From: Pseudomonadota bacterium
GTDB taxonomy: Bacteria > Pseudomonadota > Gammaproteobacteria > Xanthomonadales > Rhodanobacteraceae
Length of the DNA stretch: 35,246 nucleotides
Direction: 5' to 3'
NCBI GenBank assembly: GCA_023430685.1
Contig: JAEYZH010000134.1
Span: forward strand, 1 to 35,246
Under the pieces are notes generated by a model. That model did no database searches. It had not been told where the DNA came from and was given only the letters and a program-made list of their open reading frames with translations. Positions within the stretch are counted from its first letter, which is position 1. Each line of letters begins with the position of its first letter. This document shows, piece after piece, positions 15,720-23,074 of this stretch. A program made the translations under genes and the position numbers.

Positions 15720-17387
15720 ATGACCGAAAGTTTCGCCGAGCTGTTCGAACAGAGCCAGCAGTCGCTCTCCAAGCTGCGCTCCGGCGCCATCGTCACCGGT
15801 ACCGTCGTCGAGATCCGATCCGACGTCGTGGTGGTGAACGCAGGCCTGAAGTCCGAAGGCATCATCCCGATCGAACAGTTCAAGAACGAGAAGGGCGAGC
15901 TCGAGATCAACGTCGGCGACGACGTCAAGGTCGCGCTCGACGCGATCGAAAATGGCTTTGGCGAGACCATGCTCTCGCGCGAGAAGGCCAAGCGCTCGCT
16001 GGTGTGGGATGAGCTCGAGGAAGCGCAGACCGCCAATGCCGCCGTCACCGGGCGCATCTCCGGCAAGGTCAAGGGCGGCTTCACGGTCGACATCAAGGAC
16101 GTCCGCGCGTTCCTGCCGGGCTCCCTCGTCGACGTGCGCCCGGTGCGCGACCCGACCTATCTCGAGGGCAAGGAACTCGAGTTCAAGATCATCAAGCTCG
16201 ACCGCAAGCGCAACAACGTCGTGGTCTCGCGCCGCGCCGTCGTCGAGAGCGAGTTCAGCGCCGAGCGCGAGCAGCTGCTCGACAAGCTGGTCGAGGGCGC
16301 GGTCGTCAAGGGCGTGGTCAAGAACCTCACCGACTACGGTGCGTTCGTCGACCTCGGCGGCATCGACGGCCTGCTGCACATCACCGACATGGCGTGGAAG
16401 CGCGTGCGCCATCCGTCCGAAGTCGTCAACGTCGGCGACGAGCTCGACGTGCGCGTGCTGAAGTTCGATCGCGAGCGCAACCGCGTCTCGCTCGGCCTCA
16501 AGCAGCTCGGCGAGGATCCGTGGGTCGCGATCTCGCGTCGCTACCCGAGCAACACGCGCCTGTTCGGCAAGGTCTCCAACGTCACCGACTATGGCTGCTT
16601 CGTCGAGCTCGAGCCCGGCGTCGAGGGCCTCGTGCACGTGTCCGAGATGGACTGGACCAACAAGAACGTCAACCCGGCCAAGATCGTCCAGGTCGGCGAC
16701 GAGGTCGAGGTCATGGTGCTCGACGTCGACGAGGAGCGTCGCCGCATCTCGCTCGGCATGAAGCAGACCAGCGCCAATCCGTGGGAAGCGTTCGCGGCGA
16801 TCCACAAGAAGAACGACAAGGTGTCGGGCACGATCAAGTCGATCACCGACTTCGGCATCTTCGTCGGCCTGGACGGCGGCATCGACGGCCTCGTGCACCT
16901 GTCCGACATCTCGTGGCAGACCACCGGCGAAGACCTCGTGCGCAACTTCAAGAAGGGCGACGAGATCGAGGCCGTGGTGCTCGCGGTCGACCCGGAGCGC
17001 GAGCGCATCTCGCTCGGCATCAAGCAGCTCGAGCAGGACCCGTTCGGCCAGTTCATGGCGGCGCATCCGCGCGGCAGCATCCTGACCGGCACCGTGCGCG
17101 AAGTGGATGCGCGCGGCGCGACGATCGATCTCGGCGACGGCGTCGAGGGTTACCTGCGCGCGAACGACATCGCCAAGGAGCGGGTCGAGGACGCGACGCA
17201 GCACCTCAAGGTCGGCGACACGGTCGAGGCGAAGTTCACCGGGATGGACCGCAAGGGCCGTTCGCTGCAGCTCTCGATCCGCGCGAAGGACGAGGACGAA
17301 CTGCAGACCACGCTCGAGGAGTACCAGAGCGCGAGCGGCGGCACCACCAAGCTCGGTGCGCTGCTCAAGGAACAGCTCAACCGCTGA
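15720..17387 (+). CDS. rpsA: 30S ribosomal protein S1
   Basis: A 555-residue protein with six S1/OB repeats, the mRNA-capturing protein of the small subunit. Repeats lie roughly at 21-87, 105-171, 192-260, 277-347, 364-434 and 451-520. The central ones are the most regular (for example VVKNLTDYGAFVDLGGIDGL, KVSNVTDYGCFVELEPGVEG and IKSITDFGIFVGLDGGIDGL). The start MTESFAELFEQS at 15720 is the canonical N-terminus; an in-frame ATG 105 bases upstream adds non-family residues. As in other bacteria the start lacks a good Shine-Dalgarno. The leader (15585-15719) includes a CCGGCC-ATCC-GGCCGG hairpin, consistent with autogenous control by S1, which is known in E. coli and inferred here. Confidence 0.98.
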   Translation: MTESFAELFEQSQQSLSKLRSGAIVTGTVVEIRSDVVVVNAGLKSEGIIPIEQFKNEKGELEINVGDDVKVALDAIENGFGETMLSREKAKRSLVWDELEEAQTANAAVTGRISGKVKGGFTVDIKDVRAFLPGSLVDVRPVRDPTYLEGKELEFKIIKLDRKRNNVVVSRRAVVESEFSAEREQLLDKLVEGAVVKGVVKNLTDYGAFVDLGGIDGLLHITDMAWKRVRHPSEVVNVGDELDVRVLKFDRERNRVSLGLKQLGEDPWVAISRRYPSNTRLFGKVSNVTDYGCFVELEPGVEGLVHVSEMDWTNKNVNPAKIVQVGDEVEVMVLDVDEERRRISLGMKQTSANPWEAFAAIHKKNDKVSGTIKSITDFGIFVGLDGGIDGLVHLSDISWQTTGEDLVRNFKKGDEIEAVVLAVDPERERISLGIKQLEQDPFGQFMAAHPRGSILTGTVREVDARGATIDLGDGVEGYLRANDIAKERVEDATQHLKVGDTVEAKFTGMDRKGRSLQLSIRAKDEDELQTTLEEYQSASGGTTKLGALLKEQLNR

Positions 17388-17394
17388 GGCACTG

Positions 17395-17424
17395 CATGGA
17401 CGCGGGCTTCGACCCGCGTCCATG
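17395..17424. terminator. Perfect 12-bp hairpin after rpsA
   Basis: CATGGACGCGGG (17395-17406) pairs perfectly with CCCGCGTCCATG (17413-17424) across a six-base CTTCGA loop, eight bases after the rpsA stop. It has no T tract. Together with the next stem-loop it forms a tandem pair and may protect the 3' end of the rpsA message. Confidence 0.6.
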
Positions 17425-17434
17425 CCGAAATCCG

Positions 17435-17463
17435 CGCGCACCGGTGACGGTGCGCGTTTTTTT
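17435..17463 (+). terminator. Intrinsic terminator of rpsA
   Basis: CGCGCACCG (17435-17443) pairs with CGGTGCGCG (17448-17456) around GTGA, followed by seven T residues (17457-17463). It is a textbook Rho-independent terminator and ends the cmk-rpsA unit. Confidence 0.9.
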
Positions 17464-17495
17464 GACAGGCACAGGCAATCCGGCATTCCAACGAG

Positions 17496-17828
17496 ATGAC
17501 CAAGTCCGAGTTGATCGAGGCCCTTGCACAGCGGCAGCGCCACCTGGCTGCGAACGATGTCGAACTCGCCGTCAAGAGCGTGCTCGAACAGATGAGCCAG
17601 TCACTCTCGCTCGGCGAGCGCATCGAGATCCGCGGCTTCGGCAGTTTCTCGCTGCATTACCGTCCGCCGCGCATGGGTCGCAACCCCAAGACTGGCGAAT
17701 CGGTCGCCCTGCCGGGCAAGCACGTGCCGCATTTCAAGCCCGGCAAGGAACTGCGCGAGCGCGTCAACGCGAGTGCGCAAACCGCCACTGCCCCGGCCGA
17801 ACAGACCCGCGAAGCCGGGGTCGCCTGA
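17496..17828 (+). CDS. ihfB: Integration host factor subunit beta
   Basis: A 110-residue HU/IHF-family DNA-bending protein; with IhfA it forms the IHF dimer. It begins MTKSELIEALAQRQ, has ERIEIRGFGSFSLHYRPPR, the DNA-minor-groove arm GRNPKTGESV with its intercalating proline, and HVPHFKPGKELRERVN. The last 15 residues (Ala/Thr/Glu/Pro-rich) extend beyond the approximately 94-residue E. coli protein. It starts 32 bases after the rpsA terminator, so it needs its own promoter. A TTGACA lies in the terminator tail but has no matching -10. A perfect hairpin overlaps its stop codon. Confidence 0.96.
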   Translation: MTKSELIEALAQRQRHLAANDVELAVKSVLEQMSQSLSLGERIEIRGFGSFSLHYRPPRMGRNPKTGESVALPGKHVPHFKPGKELRERVNASAQTATAPAEQTREAGVA

Positions 17829-17837
17829 GCGACCCCG
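17816..17837. terminator. Hairpin spanning the ihfB stop codon
   Basis: CGGGGTCGC (17816-17824) pairs perfectly with GCGACCCCG (17829-17837), with CTGA in the loop; the stop codon TGA is in the loop. There is no T tract. It may end the ihfB transcript or stabilise its 3' end. Confidence 0.5.
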
Positions 17838-17870
17838 TCGCCGTGGCGGCGGAGTCGCCGCGCGAACGGC

Positions 17871-17876
17871 TATCAT
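17871..17876 (+). promoter_or_regulatory. Putative -10 element of lapB
   Basis: TATCAT stands alone in a GC-rich gap 119 bases before the lapB ATG. No clear -35 is present. The gap (17829-17994) holds no lapA gene, only a 31-codon frame without recognisable features. Confidence 0.35.
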
Positions 17877-17994
17877 GCGCGGGCCCTCGTGTCCCCGCCG
17901 CCATGCCGAACGATTCCCGCACAGCGTCCAAGCCCGCCATCCTCCGCCGGCTGCATCGGTCGCGCAGCGCGCGCGGTCCCGCCGCGATCCGCGC

Positions 17995-19167
17995 ATGAGC
18001 GAACTCGCGCTGCTGTTCCTGTTGCTGCCGGTCGCCGCGCTCTCGGGCTGGGTCATCGGCCGGCGCGGCAGTGAACGCAGTTCCGGTGCGCGCGTGAGCG
18101 AGCTCTCGACGAGCTACTTCCGCGGCCTCAACTACCTGCTCAACGAGCAGCAGGACAAGGCGATCGAGGTCTTCCTCAAGCTCGCCGAGATCAATCGCGA
18201 CACGGTCGAGACGCATCTCGCGCTCGGCAACCTGTTCCGCCGCCGCGGCGAGGTCGACCGCGCGATCCGCGTGCACCAGCACCTGATCGCGCGCCCCAAC
18301 CTGAGCCAGGAAGAGAAAACGGTCGCGCTGCTCGAGCTCGGCGAGGACTACATGCGCGCGGGCCTGCTGGACCGCGCCGAAACGCTGTTCAGCGACCTCG
18401 TCGCGATGGACGCGCTGGCGCCGTCGGCGCTGCGCCACCTGATCGGCATCTACCAGCACGAGCGCGACTGGGGCAAGGCGATCGAGCATGCGCGGCAGCT
18501 CGAACTGGCCAGCGACGAGTCGCAGGCCGCGACGATCGCGCAGTTCCAGTGCGAACTGGCCGAACAGGCGCGTGCACAGGGCAACGCCGAGGAGGCGCGC
18601 GCGCGCGTCGAGGACGCGTTCGCGGTGGATCCGGACTGCGTGCGCGCGTGCATGATCCAGGGCCACGTGGAGGCGACCGCGGGCAATCTGGAGGCCGCGA
18701 TCCGCGCATTCGAGCGCGTGGCCGAGCTCGACGTGGACTATCTCCCGGAGATCCTGTCGCCGCTGCTCGACTGCTACGCGCGGTCGCAGAGCATGCAGCG
18801 CGCCGAGGAGTTCCTGGTCTCGATCACCGAACGCTACCAGGGTGTTTCGCCCGTGCTCGCGCTGGCGCGCCTCTACGCGACCACGCGCGGCGAGCAGGAC
18901 GCGGTCGAGTTCCTCAACCGGGTGCTGCGCCAGCGCCCGTCGGTGCGCGCACTGATGGCCCTGATCGACGTGAATCTGCACACCGCGAGCGGCGAGGCAC
19001 GCGAGAATTTCCTGATCCTGCGTGACCTGACCCGCCAGCTCGTCGAAGGCAAGGCGATGTACCGCTGCAACAAATGCGGCTTCGGCGCGAAGGCGCACCA
19101 CTGGCAATGCCCGAGCTGCAAGAGCTGGGGATCGGTACGGCCGATCCACGGTGTGGTCGGGGAGTAG
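17995..19167 (+). CDS. lapB: LapB (YciM), LPS assembly/regulation TPR protein
   Basis: A 390-residue inner-membrane-anchored protein, the same length as E. coli LapB. LapB delivers LpxC to the FtsH protease and so sets the rate of lipopolysaccharide synthesis. The N-terminus (MSELALLFLLLPVAALSGW, then VIGRR) is a single transmembrane anchor. About nine TPR-like helical pairs follow (for example TSYFRGLNYLLNEQQDKAIE). The C-terminus is a rubredoxin-like metal knuckle with C358, C361, C372 and C375 (YRCNKC and QCPSC). In most gammaproteobacteria lapA precedes lapB; here it is missing. Downstream, seven bases away, starts an O-antigen initiation gene, which ties LPS control to LPS building. Confidence 0.95.
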   Translation: MSELALLFLLLPVAALSGWVIGRRGSERSSGARVSELSTSYFRGLNYLLNEQQDKAIEVFLKLAEINRDTVETHLALGNLFRRRGEVDRAIRVHQHLIARPNLSQEEKTVALLELGEDYMRAGLLDRAETLFSDLVAMDALAPSALRHLIGIYQHERDWGKAIEHARQLELASDESQAATIAQFQCELAEQARAQGNAEEARARVEDAFAVDPDCVRACMIQGHVEATAGNLEAAIRAFERVAELDVDYLPEILSPLLDCYARSQSMQRAEEFLVSITERYQGVSPVLALARLYATTRGEQDAVEFLNRVLRQRPSVRALMALIDVNLHTASGEARENFLILRDLTRQLVEGKAMYRCNKCGFGAKAHHWQCPSCKSWGSVRPIHGVVGE

Positions 19168-19173
19168 CGGCGC

Positions 19174-20262
19174 ATGGACGGACTGCCGTCCGCAGCGGTT
19201 TTCGCGGCCCGGCTCGCCGCGACCTGCGCGCTTGCCTCGCTGCTGACCTGGCGCGCGATCCACTACGCGCGCAGTCGGAGCCTGATCGATCTCCCGGGGC
19301 AGCGCCGCTCCCATCGCGTGCCGACGCCGCGCGGCGGCGGCATCGCGATCGTCGCGGCGATCCTCGTGCTCGGCCTGTTGCCCGGGGTCCTGCGGGCCCA
19401 CGGCACGCTGCCCGTCGATGCACGGCTGCTCGCGCTCGCGGTCGTCGCGGTCGCGCTGGTCGGCTGGCTCGACGACCACGGCGGCCTGTCGGCGCGCTTG
19501 CGGCTCATGGTGCACTGCGCGGCCGCGGCGCTCGTGTTCGCGGTGCCGTTGCTGCACGCGATGTCCGCGGGGCCCGACCCCGCGCCGGTCGCGGGGCTCG
19601 CGATGTTCGCGGCGGTGCTCGTCACGCTCGCGATCGCATGGTCGGTGAACCTGCACAATTTCATGGACGGCATCGACGGTTTGCTCGTCGCGCAGGCGCT
19701 GTTCGTGTTGCTCGCACTCGCGGGATTGCTCGCGCATGCGGGCGCGCGCGAGCCCGCGCAACAGCTGCTGGTGTGGGCGGCGGCCTGCATCGGCTTCCTG
19801 CCGTTCAACTTCCCGCGCGCGCGGATCTTCATGGGCGACGTCGGCAGCGGCGTGCTCGGCCTGCTGGTCGCGGTGGCGGTGCTGTGGCAGGCCGGTACGC
19901 CCGGCATCGCCGCGGCGAGCGGACTCGTGCTCTGTTCGGCGTTCGTGACCGACGCCACCTGCACCTTGCTGCTGCGCATGCTGCGTGGCCGCCGTTGGTA
20001 TAGTGCCCACCGTGAACACCTCTACCAGTGGCTGGTGCGGCGTGGCGGAACGCACGCGCGCGCGGTCGCCTTCTACATGGCCTGGAACCTGCTCATCGTG
20101 CTGCCCGTCGTGTGCTGGATGAACCGTTCGCCCGAGGCACGCGCGGGCACCGGTTTCGGCGCGGCCGTCGCGGTCTACGCGGTCGCGGTCGCATTGTGGT
20201 GGCACGGCAAGGCCGCATGCCTGCGGCGGGCGGGATCGCGGAGGCTGCATGCGGCTGCGTGA
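19174..20262 (+). CDS. Undecaprenyl-phosphate glycosyl-1-phosphate transferase (WecA/WbpL family)
   Basis: A 362-residue polytopic membrane enzyme of the MraY/WecA/WbpL family (glycosyltransferase 4 group). These enzymes transfer an N-acetylhexosamine phosphate from a UDP-sugar to undecaprenyl phosphate and so start O-antigen assembly. Key motifs: RSHRVPTPRGGG (46-56), the Mg-binding aspartates D100-D101 in GWLDDHGG, NLHNFMDGIDG (159-169), FNFPRARIFMGDVGSG with D222, and the family HREHLYQ loop. About ten hydrophobic helices are visible. It lies seven bases after lapB and its 3' end overlaps the WbpM-like gene by 14 bases. This pairing of WbpL and WbpM types is known from Pseudomonas B-band O-antigen loci; the exact sugar is not determinable here. 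Confidence 0.88.
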   Translation: MDGLPSAAVFAARLAATCALASLLTWRAIHYARSRSLIDLPGQRRSHRVPTPRGGGIAIVAAILVLGLLPGVLRAHGTLPVDARLLALAVVAVALVGWLDDHGGLSARLRLMVHCAAAALVFAVPLLHAMSAGPDPAPVAGLAMFAAVLVTLAIAWSVNLHNFMDGIDGLLVAQALFVLLALAGLLAHAGAREPAQQLLVWAAACIGFLPFNFPRARIFMGDVGSGVLGLLVAVAVLWQAGTPGIAAASGLVLCSAFVTDATCTLLLRMLRGRRWYSAHREHLYQWLVRRGGTHARAVAFYMAWNLLIVLPVVCWMNRSPEARAGTGFGAAVAVYAVAVALWWHGKAACLRRAGSRRLHAAA

Positions 20263-22150
20263 GCTGATCGCCGGCATTCATCCGCGCCTCGCGGTCGTGC
20301 TGCACGACATGCTGATGGTATGGCTCGCGTGGACCGTCGTCAGCATGCTGCGCTGGTCGCTCGCGCCCAACCCCTCGCCAGTGTCGCTGTTCGGACCCGA
20401 GGTCTGGATCGTGCTCGCCGCGCAGGGGCTGATCTTCTGGTGGACCGGTCTCTATCGCGGCCTCTGGCGGTTCGCGAGCGTGCCCGACATCTGGAACATC
20501 TTCCGCGCCTGCCTGCTCGGCGCGTTCGCGGTCGCGATCACGTTGTTCCTCTACAACCGCCTCGTCACCGTGCCACGCACGGTGCTCGTCGTGTATCCGT
20601 TCGTGCTCGCGATCCTGCTCGGCGCGCCGCGGTTGCTGTATCGGTACTGGAAGGACAGCCGCATCGACTTCATCGCGCGCGCGCCGAGCGAGCGCGTGCT
20701 CGTGCTGGGCGCGGGCAAGGCCGGCGAGGCCCTCGTGCGCGACCTGCGGCGCGAGAATCGCTATCTGCCGGTCGGGTTCCTCGACGACAACGTGCAACTG
20801 CGTGGCTCGCGGGTGCAGGGGATCCCGGTGCTCGGCGTGCTCGAGCAACTGCCGCAACTCGCGCGCGAAACCGCGGCCGGCATGATCGTGATCGCGATGC
20901 CCTCGTCGGACAAGGCGCAGATGCGGCGCGCGGTGGAGCTGTGCGAGGCGTCGAGCCTGCCGTTCCGCACCGTGCCGCGGCTCGAGGATGTCGTGTCGGG
21001 TCGCGCGAGCTTCAACGAACTCAAGGAAGTCGCGATCGAAGACCTGCTCGGTCGCGAGCCGGTGCAGCTGGACTGGACCGCGATCCGCACCCAGCTCGCG
21101 GGACGGCGCGTGCTCGTCACCGGCGGCGGCGGATCGATCGGCTCGGAGCTGTGCCGCCAGGTCGCGCGCCTCGGCGCAGGGTCGCTAGCGATCCTCGAAC
21201 TGTCCGAGTACAACCTCTACCTCGTCGAGCAGGAACTTCGCCGCGACCATCCGGACCTGCTGCTGCAGGCCTGGATCGGCGACTGCGGCGACGCGGCGAC
21301 CTGCGAGCACGTGTTCGCGGCGTCGCGCCCCGAAGTGGTGTTCCATGCCGCCGCGTACAAGCACGTGCCGCTGCTGCAAGGGCAGGTGCGCGAGGCGTTC
21401 CGCAACAACGTGCTCGGCACCTGCGCGGTCGCGGAAGCGGCTGATCGCCACGGCGCCGACAACTTCGTGCTGATCTCCACCGACAAGGCGGTCAACCCGA
21501 CCAGCGTGATGGGCGCCTGCAAGCGCGTCGCCGAGATCTTCTGCCAGAACTTCGCGCAGCAGTCGCGCACGCGCTTCATCACGGTGCGGTTCGGCAACGT
21601 GCTCGACTCGGCAGGGTCGGTGGTGCCGCTGTTCCGCGAGCAGATCCGGCACGGCGGCCCGGTCACGGTGACGCATCCGGAGATCACGCGCTATTTCATG
21701 ACGATCACCGAAGCCTGCCAGCTCATCCTGCAGGCGTCCGTGCTCGGCAAGGGCGGCGAGATCTTCGCGCTCGACATGGGCGAGCCCGTGCGCATCCGCG
21801 ACCTCGCCGAGCAGATGATCCGGCTCGCGGGCAAGCACGAGGAAGGCATCCCGATCGTCTACACCGGCCTGCGCCCGGGCGAGAAGCTGTTCGAGGAACT
21901 GTTCCACCCGCAGGAACGCTACAGCGACACCGCGCACGCGAAGATCTTCCTCGCGCAACCGCGCAGCATGGCCTGGAGCCTGCTGACCACGCAGTTGCGG
22001 CAGGGCGAACTCGCGGTGCGCGACTTCGACGAGGCGATGCTGAAACGCATCCTCGAACAACTCCTGCCCGAATTCGCCACCGGCGGCGGCGCCGCACCGG
22101 AAGCGGTGGTGCTCGAATTCGGCGCGCGCATGAACAAGGACACGGCATGA
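20249..22150 (+). CDS. Membrane nucleotide-sugar 4,6-dehydratase (WbpM/CapD family)
   Basis: A 633-residue protein of the WbpM/FlaA1-long family, which dehydrates UDP-GlcNAc to the 4-keto-6-deoxy sugar used for FucNAc, QuiNAc or bacillosamine-type residues. Residues 1-130 hold four transmembrane helices. A CoA-binding-like Rossmann domain (147-265) starts with RVLVLGAGKAGE. The catalytic SDR half (287-600) has TGGGGSIGSE at 291-300, AAAYKHVPL, and S410-T411-D412-K413 with M421-xxx-K425. The methionine in place of the usual SDR tyrosine is characteristic of these dehydratases. The late segment GLRPGEKLFEELF is also typical. It overlaps genes at both ends (14 bases upstream, ATGA downstream), so it is translated with its neighbours. 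Confidence 0.92.
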   Translation: MRLRELIAGIHPRLAVVLHDMLMVWLAWTVVSMLRWSLAPNPSPVSLFGPEVWIVLAAQGLIFWWTGLYRGLWRFASVPDIWNIFRACLLGAFAVAITLFLYNRLVTVPRTVLVVYPFVLAILLGAPRLLYRYWKDSRIDFIARAPSERVLVLGAGKAGEALVRDLRRENRYLPVGFLDDNVQLRGSRVQGIPVLGVLEQLPQLARETAAGMIVIAMPSSDKAQMRRAVELCEASSLPFRTVPRLEDVVSGRASFNELKEVAIEDLLGREPVQLDWTAIRTQLAGRRVLVTGGGGSIGSELCRQVARLGAGSLAILELSEYNLYLVEQELRRDHPDLLLQAWIGDCGDAATCEHVFAASRPEVVFHAAAYKHVPLLQGQVREAFRNNVLGTCAVAEAADRHGADNFVLISTDKAVNPTSVMGACKRVAEIFCQNFAQQSRTRFITVRFGNVLDSAGSVVPLFREQIRHGGPVTVTHPEITRYFMTITEACQLILQASVLGKGGEIFALDMGEPVRIRDLAEQMIRLAGKHEEGIPIVYTGLRPGEKLFEELFHPQERYSDTAHAKIFLAQPRSMAWSLLTTQLRQGELAVRDFDEAMLKRILEQLLPEFATGGGAAPEAVVLEFGARMNKDTA

Positions 22151-23022
22151 GCAAACGGTTGCGCAAGGTGGTTTTCCCGGTCGCCGGACTCGGCACGCGT
22201 TTCCTGCCAGCGACCAAGGTGGTCGCGAAGGAAATGCTGCCGGTGCTGGATCGTCCGCTGATCCAGTACGCGGTCGACGAGGCGGTCGACGCGGGCGCCG
22301 ACACGCTCGTGTTCGTGACCAACCGCTACAAGCACGCGATCGCCGACTACTTCGACAAGGCCTACGAACTCGAAAGCAAGCTCGCGCAGGCCGGCAAGGA
22401 CGAGTTGCTCGCGCTCGTGCAGGGCACGTTGCCGCGCAACGTGCGCTGCGTGTTCGTGACCCAGCCCGAGGCGCTCGGCCTCGGCCATGCGGTACTTTGC
22501 GCGAAACCCGTGGTCGGCGACGAGCCGTTCGGCGTGGTGTTGCCCGACGACCTGATCTGGAACGGGCAGGGGCCGAGCGCATTGCGCCAAATGGCGGAGC
22601 TTTCCGCGCGCGAGGACTGCTGCACGATCGCGGTCGAGGAAGTGCCTCGCGACCAGACCGACAAGTACGGCATCGTCGATGCGACGGCGGTGTCCGGGCG
22701 CGCCGCGAAGATCAACCTCGTCGTGGAAAAGCCCAAACCCGATGTCGCACCGTCGAACCTCGCGATCGTCGGCCGCTACGTTCTGCCCGGGAGGATCTTC
22801 GCCTTGCTCGAGCAGACGCGTCCGGGCGCGGGTGGCGAAATCCAGCTGACCGATGCGATCGAGGCGCTGCTCGCCGAGCAGCCGGTGCTCGCGTACCGCT
22901 TCGAAGGCACGCGCTTCGATTGCGGCAATAAGCTCGGCCTCGTGAAGGCGACGCTCGCGATGGCGCTGGCCGATCCCGCGCTCTCCGCGGCGACACGGGA
23001 GTTCATGCGGACAGTCGATTGA
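22147..23022 (+). CDS. galU: UTP-glucose-1-phosphate uridylyltransferase
   Basis: A 291-residue nucleotidyltransferase that makes UDP-glucose, the donor for LPS core, capsule and exopolysaccharide sugars. The N-terminal signature VVFPVAGLGTRFLPATK binds the nucleotide. KEMLPVLDRPLIQYAVDEA, the central GLGHAVLCAK, VLPDDLIW, KYGIVDA and VEKPKP are all standard GalU features. The ATG overlaps the stop of the WbpM-like gene, making it the last gene of a tightly packed lapB-wbpL-wbpM-galU group. A 52-base gap without a terminator separates it from the next gene. Confidence 0.96.
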   Translation: MSKRLRKVVFPVAGLGTRFLPATKVVAKEMLPVLDRPLIQYAVDEAVDAGADTLVFVTNRYKHAIADYFDKAYELESKLAQAGKDELLALVQGTLPRNVRCVFVTQPEALGLGHAVLCAKPVVGDEPFGVVLPDDLIWNGQGPSALRQMAELSAREDCCTIAVEEVPRDQTDKYGIVDATAVSGRAAKINLVVEKPKPDVAPSNLAIVGRYVLPGRIFALLEQTRPGAGGEIQLTDAIEALLAEQPVLAYRFEGTRFDCGNKLGLVKATLAMALADPALSAATREFMRTVD

Positions 23023-23074
23023 GAATCGGGGCGCACGGAGGCGGCGCGCTGTCGCGATCCAGAGGCAGGGCATC

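Noticed and set aside
17462..17490. Perfect TTGACA in the rpsA terminator tail as an ihfB promoter
   Set aside because: At 17-base spacing the -10 position reads ATTCCA, a poor match, and the start would fall at the ihfB ATG. It is probably chance from the T tract.
14952..17543. An 863-codon open frame on the minus strand opposite cmk, rpsA and ihfB
   Set aside because: The product is low-complexity and runs across three firmly identified genes and a terminator.
17903..17998. 31-codon frame between ihfB and lapB, overlapping the lapB ATG
   Set aside because: It has no hydrophobic segments like LapA, no ribosome site and a basic low-complexity product. A leader peptide cannot be excluded but nothing supports it.
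17764..20277. An 837-codon open frame on the minus strand opposite lapB and the glycosyl transferase
   Set aside because: It covers two well-recognised plus-strand genes, has no family features and begins in Arg-rich sequence.
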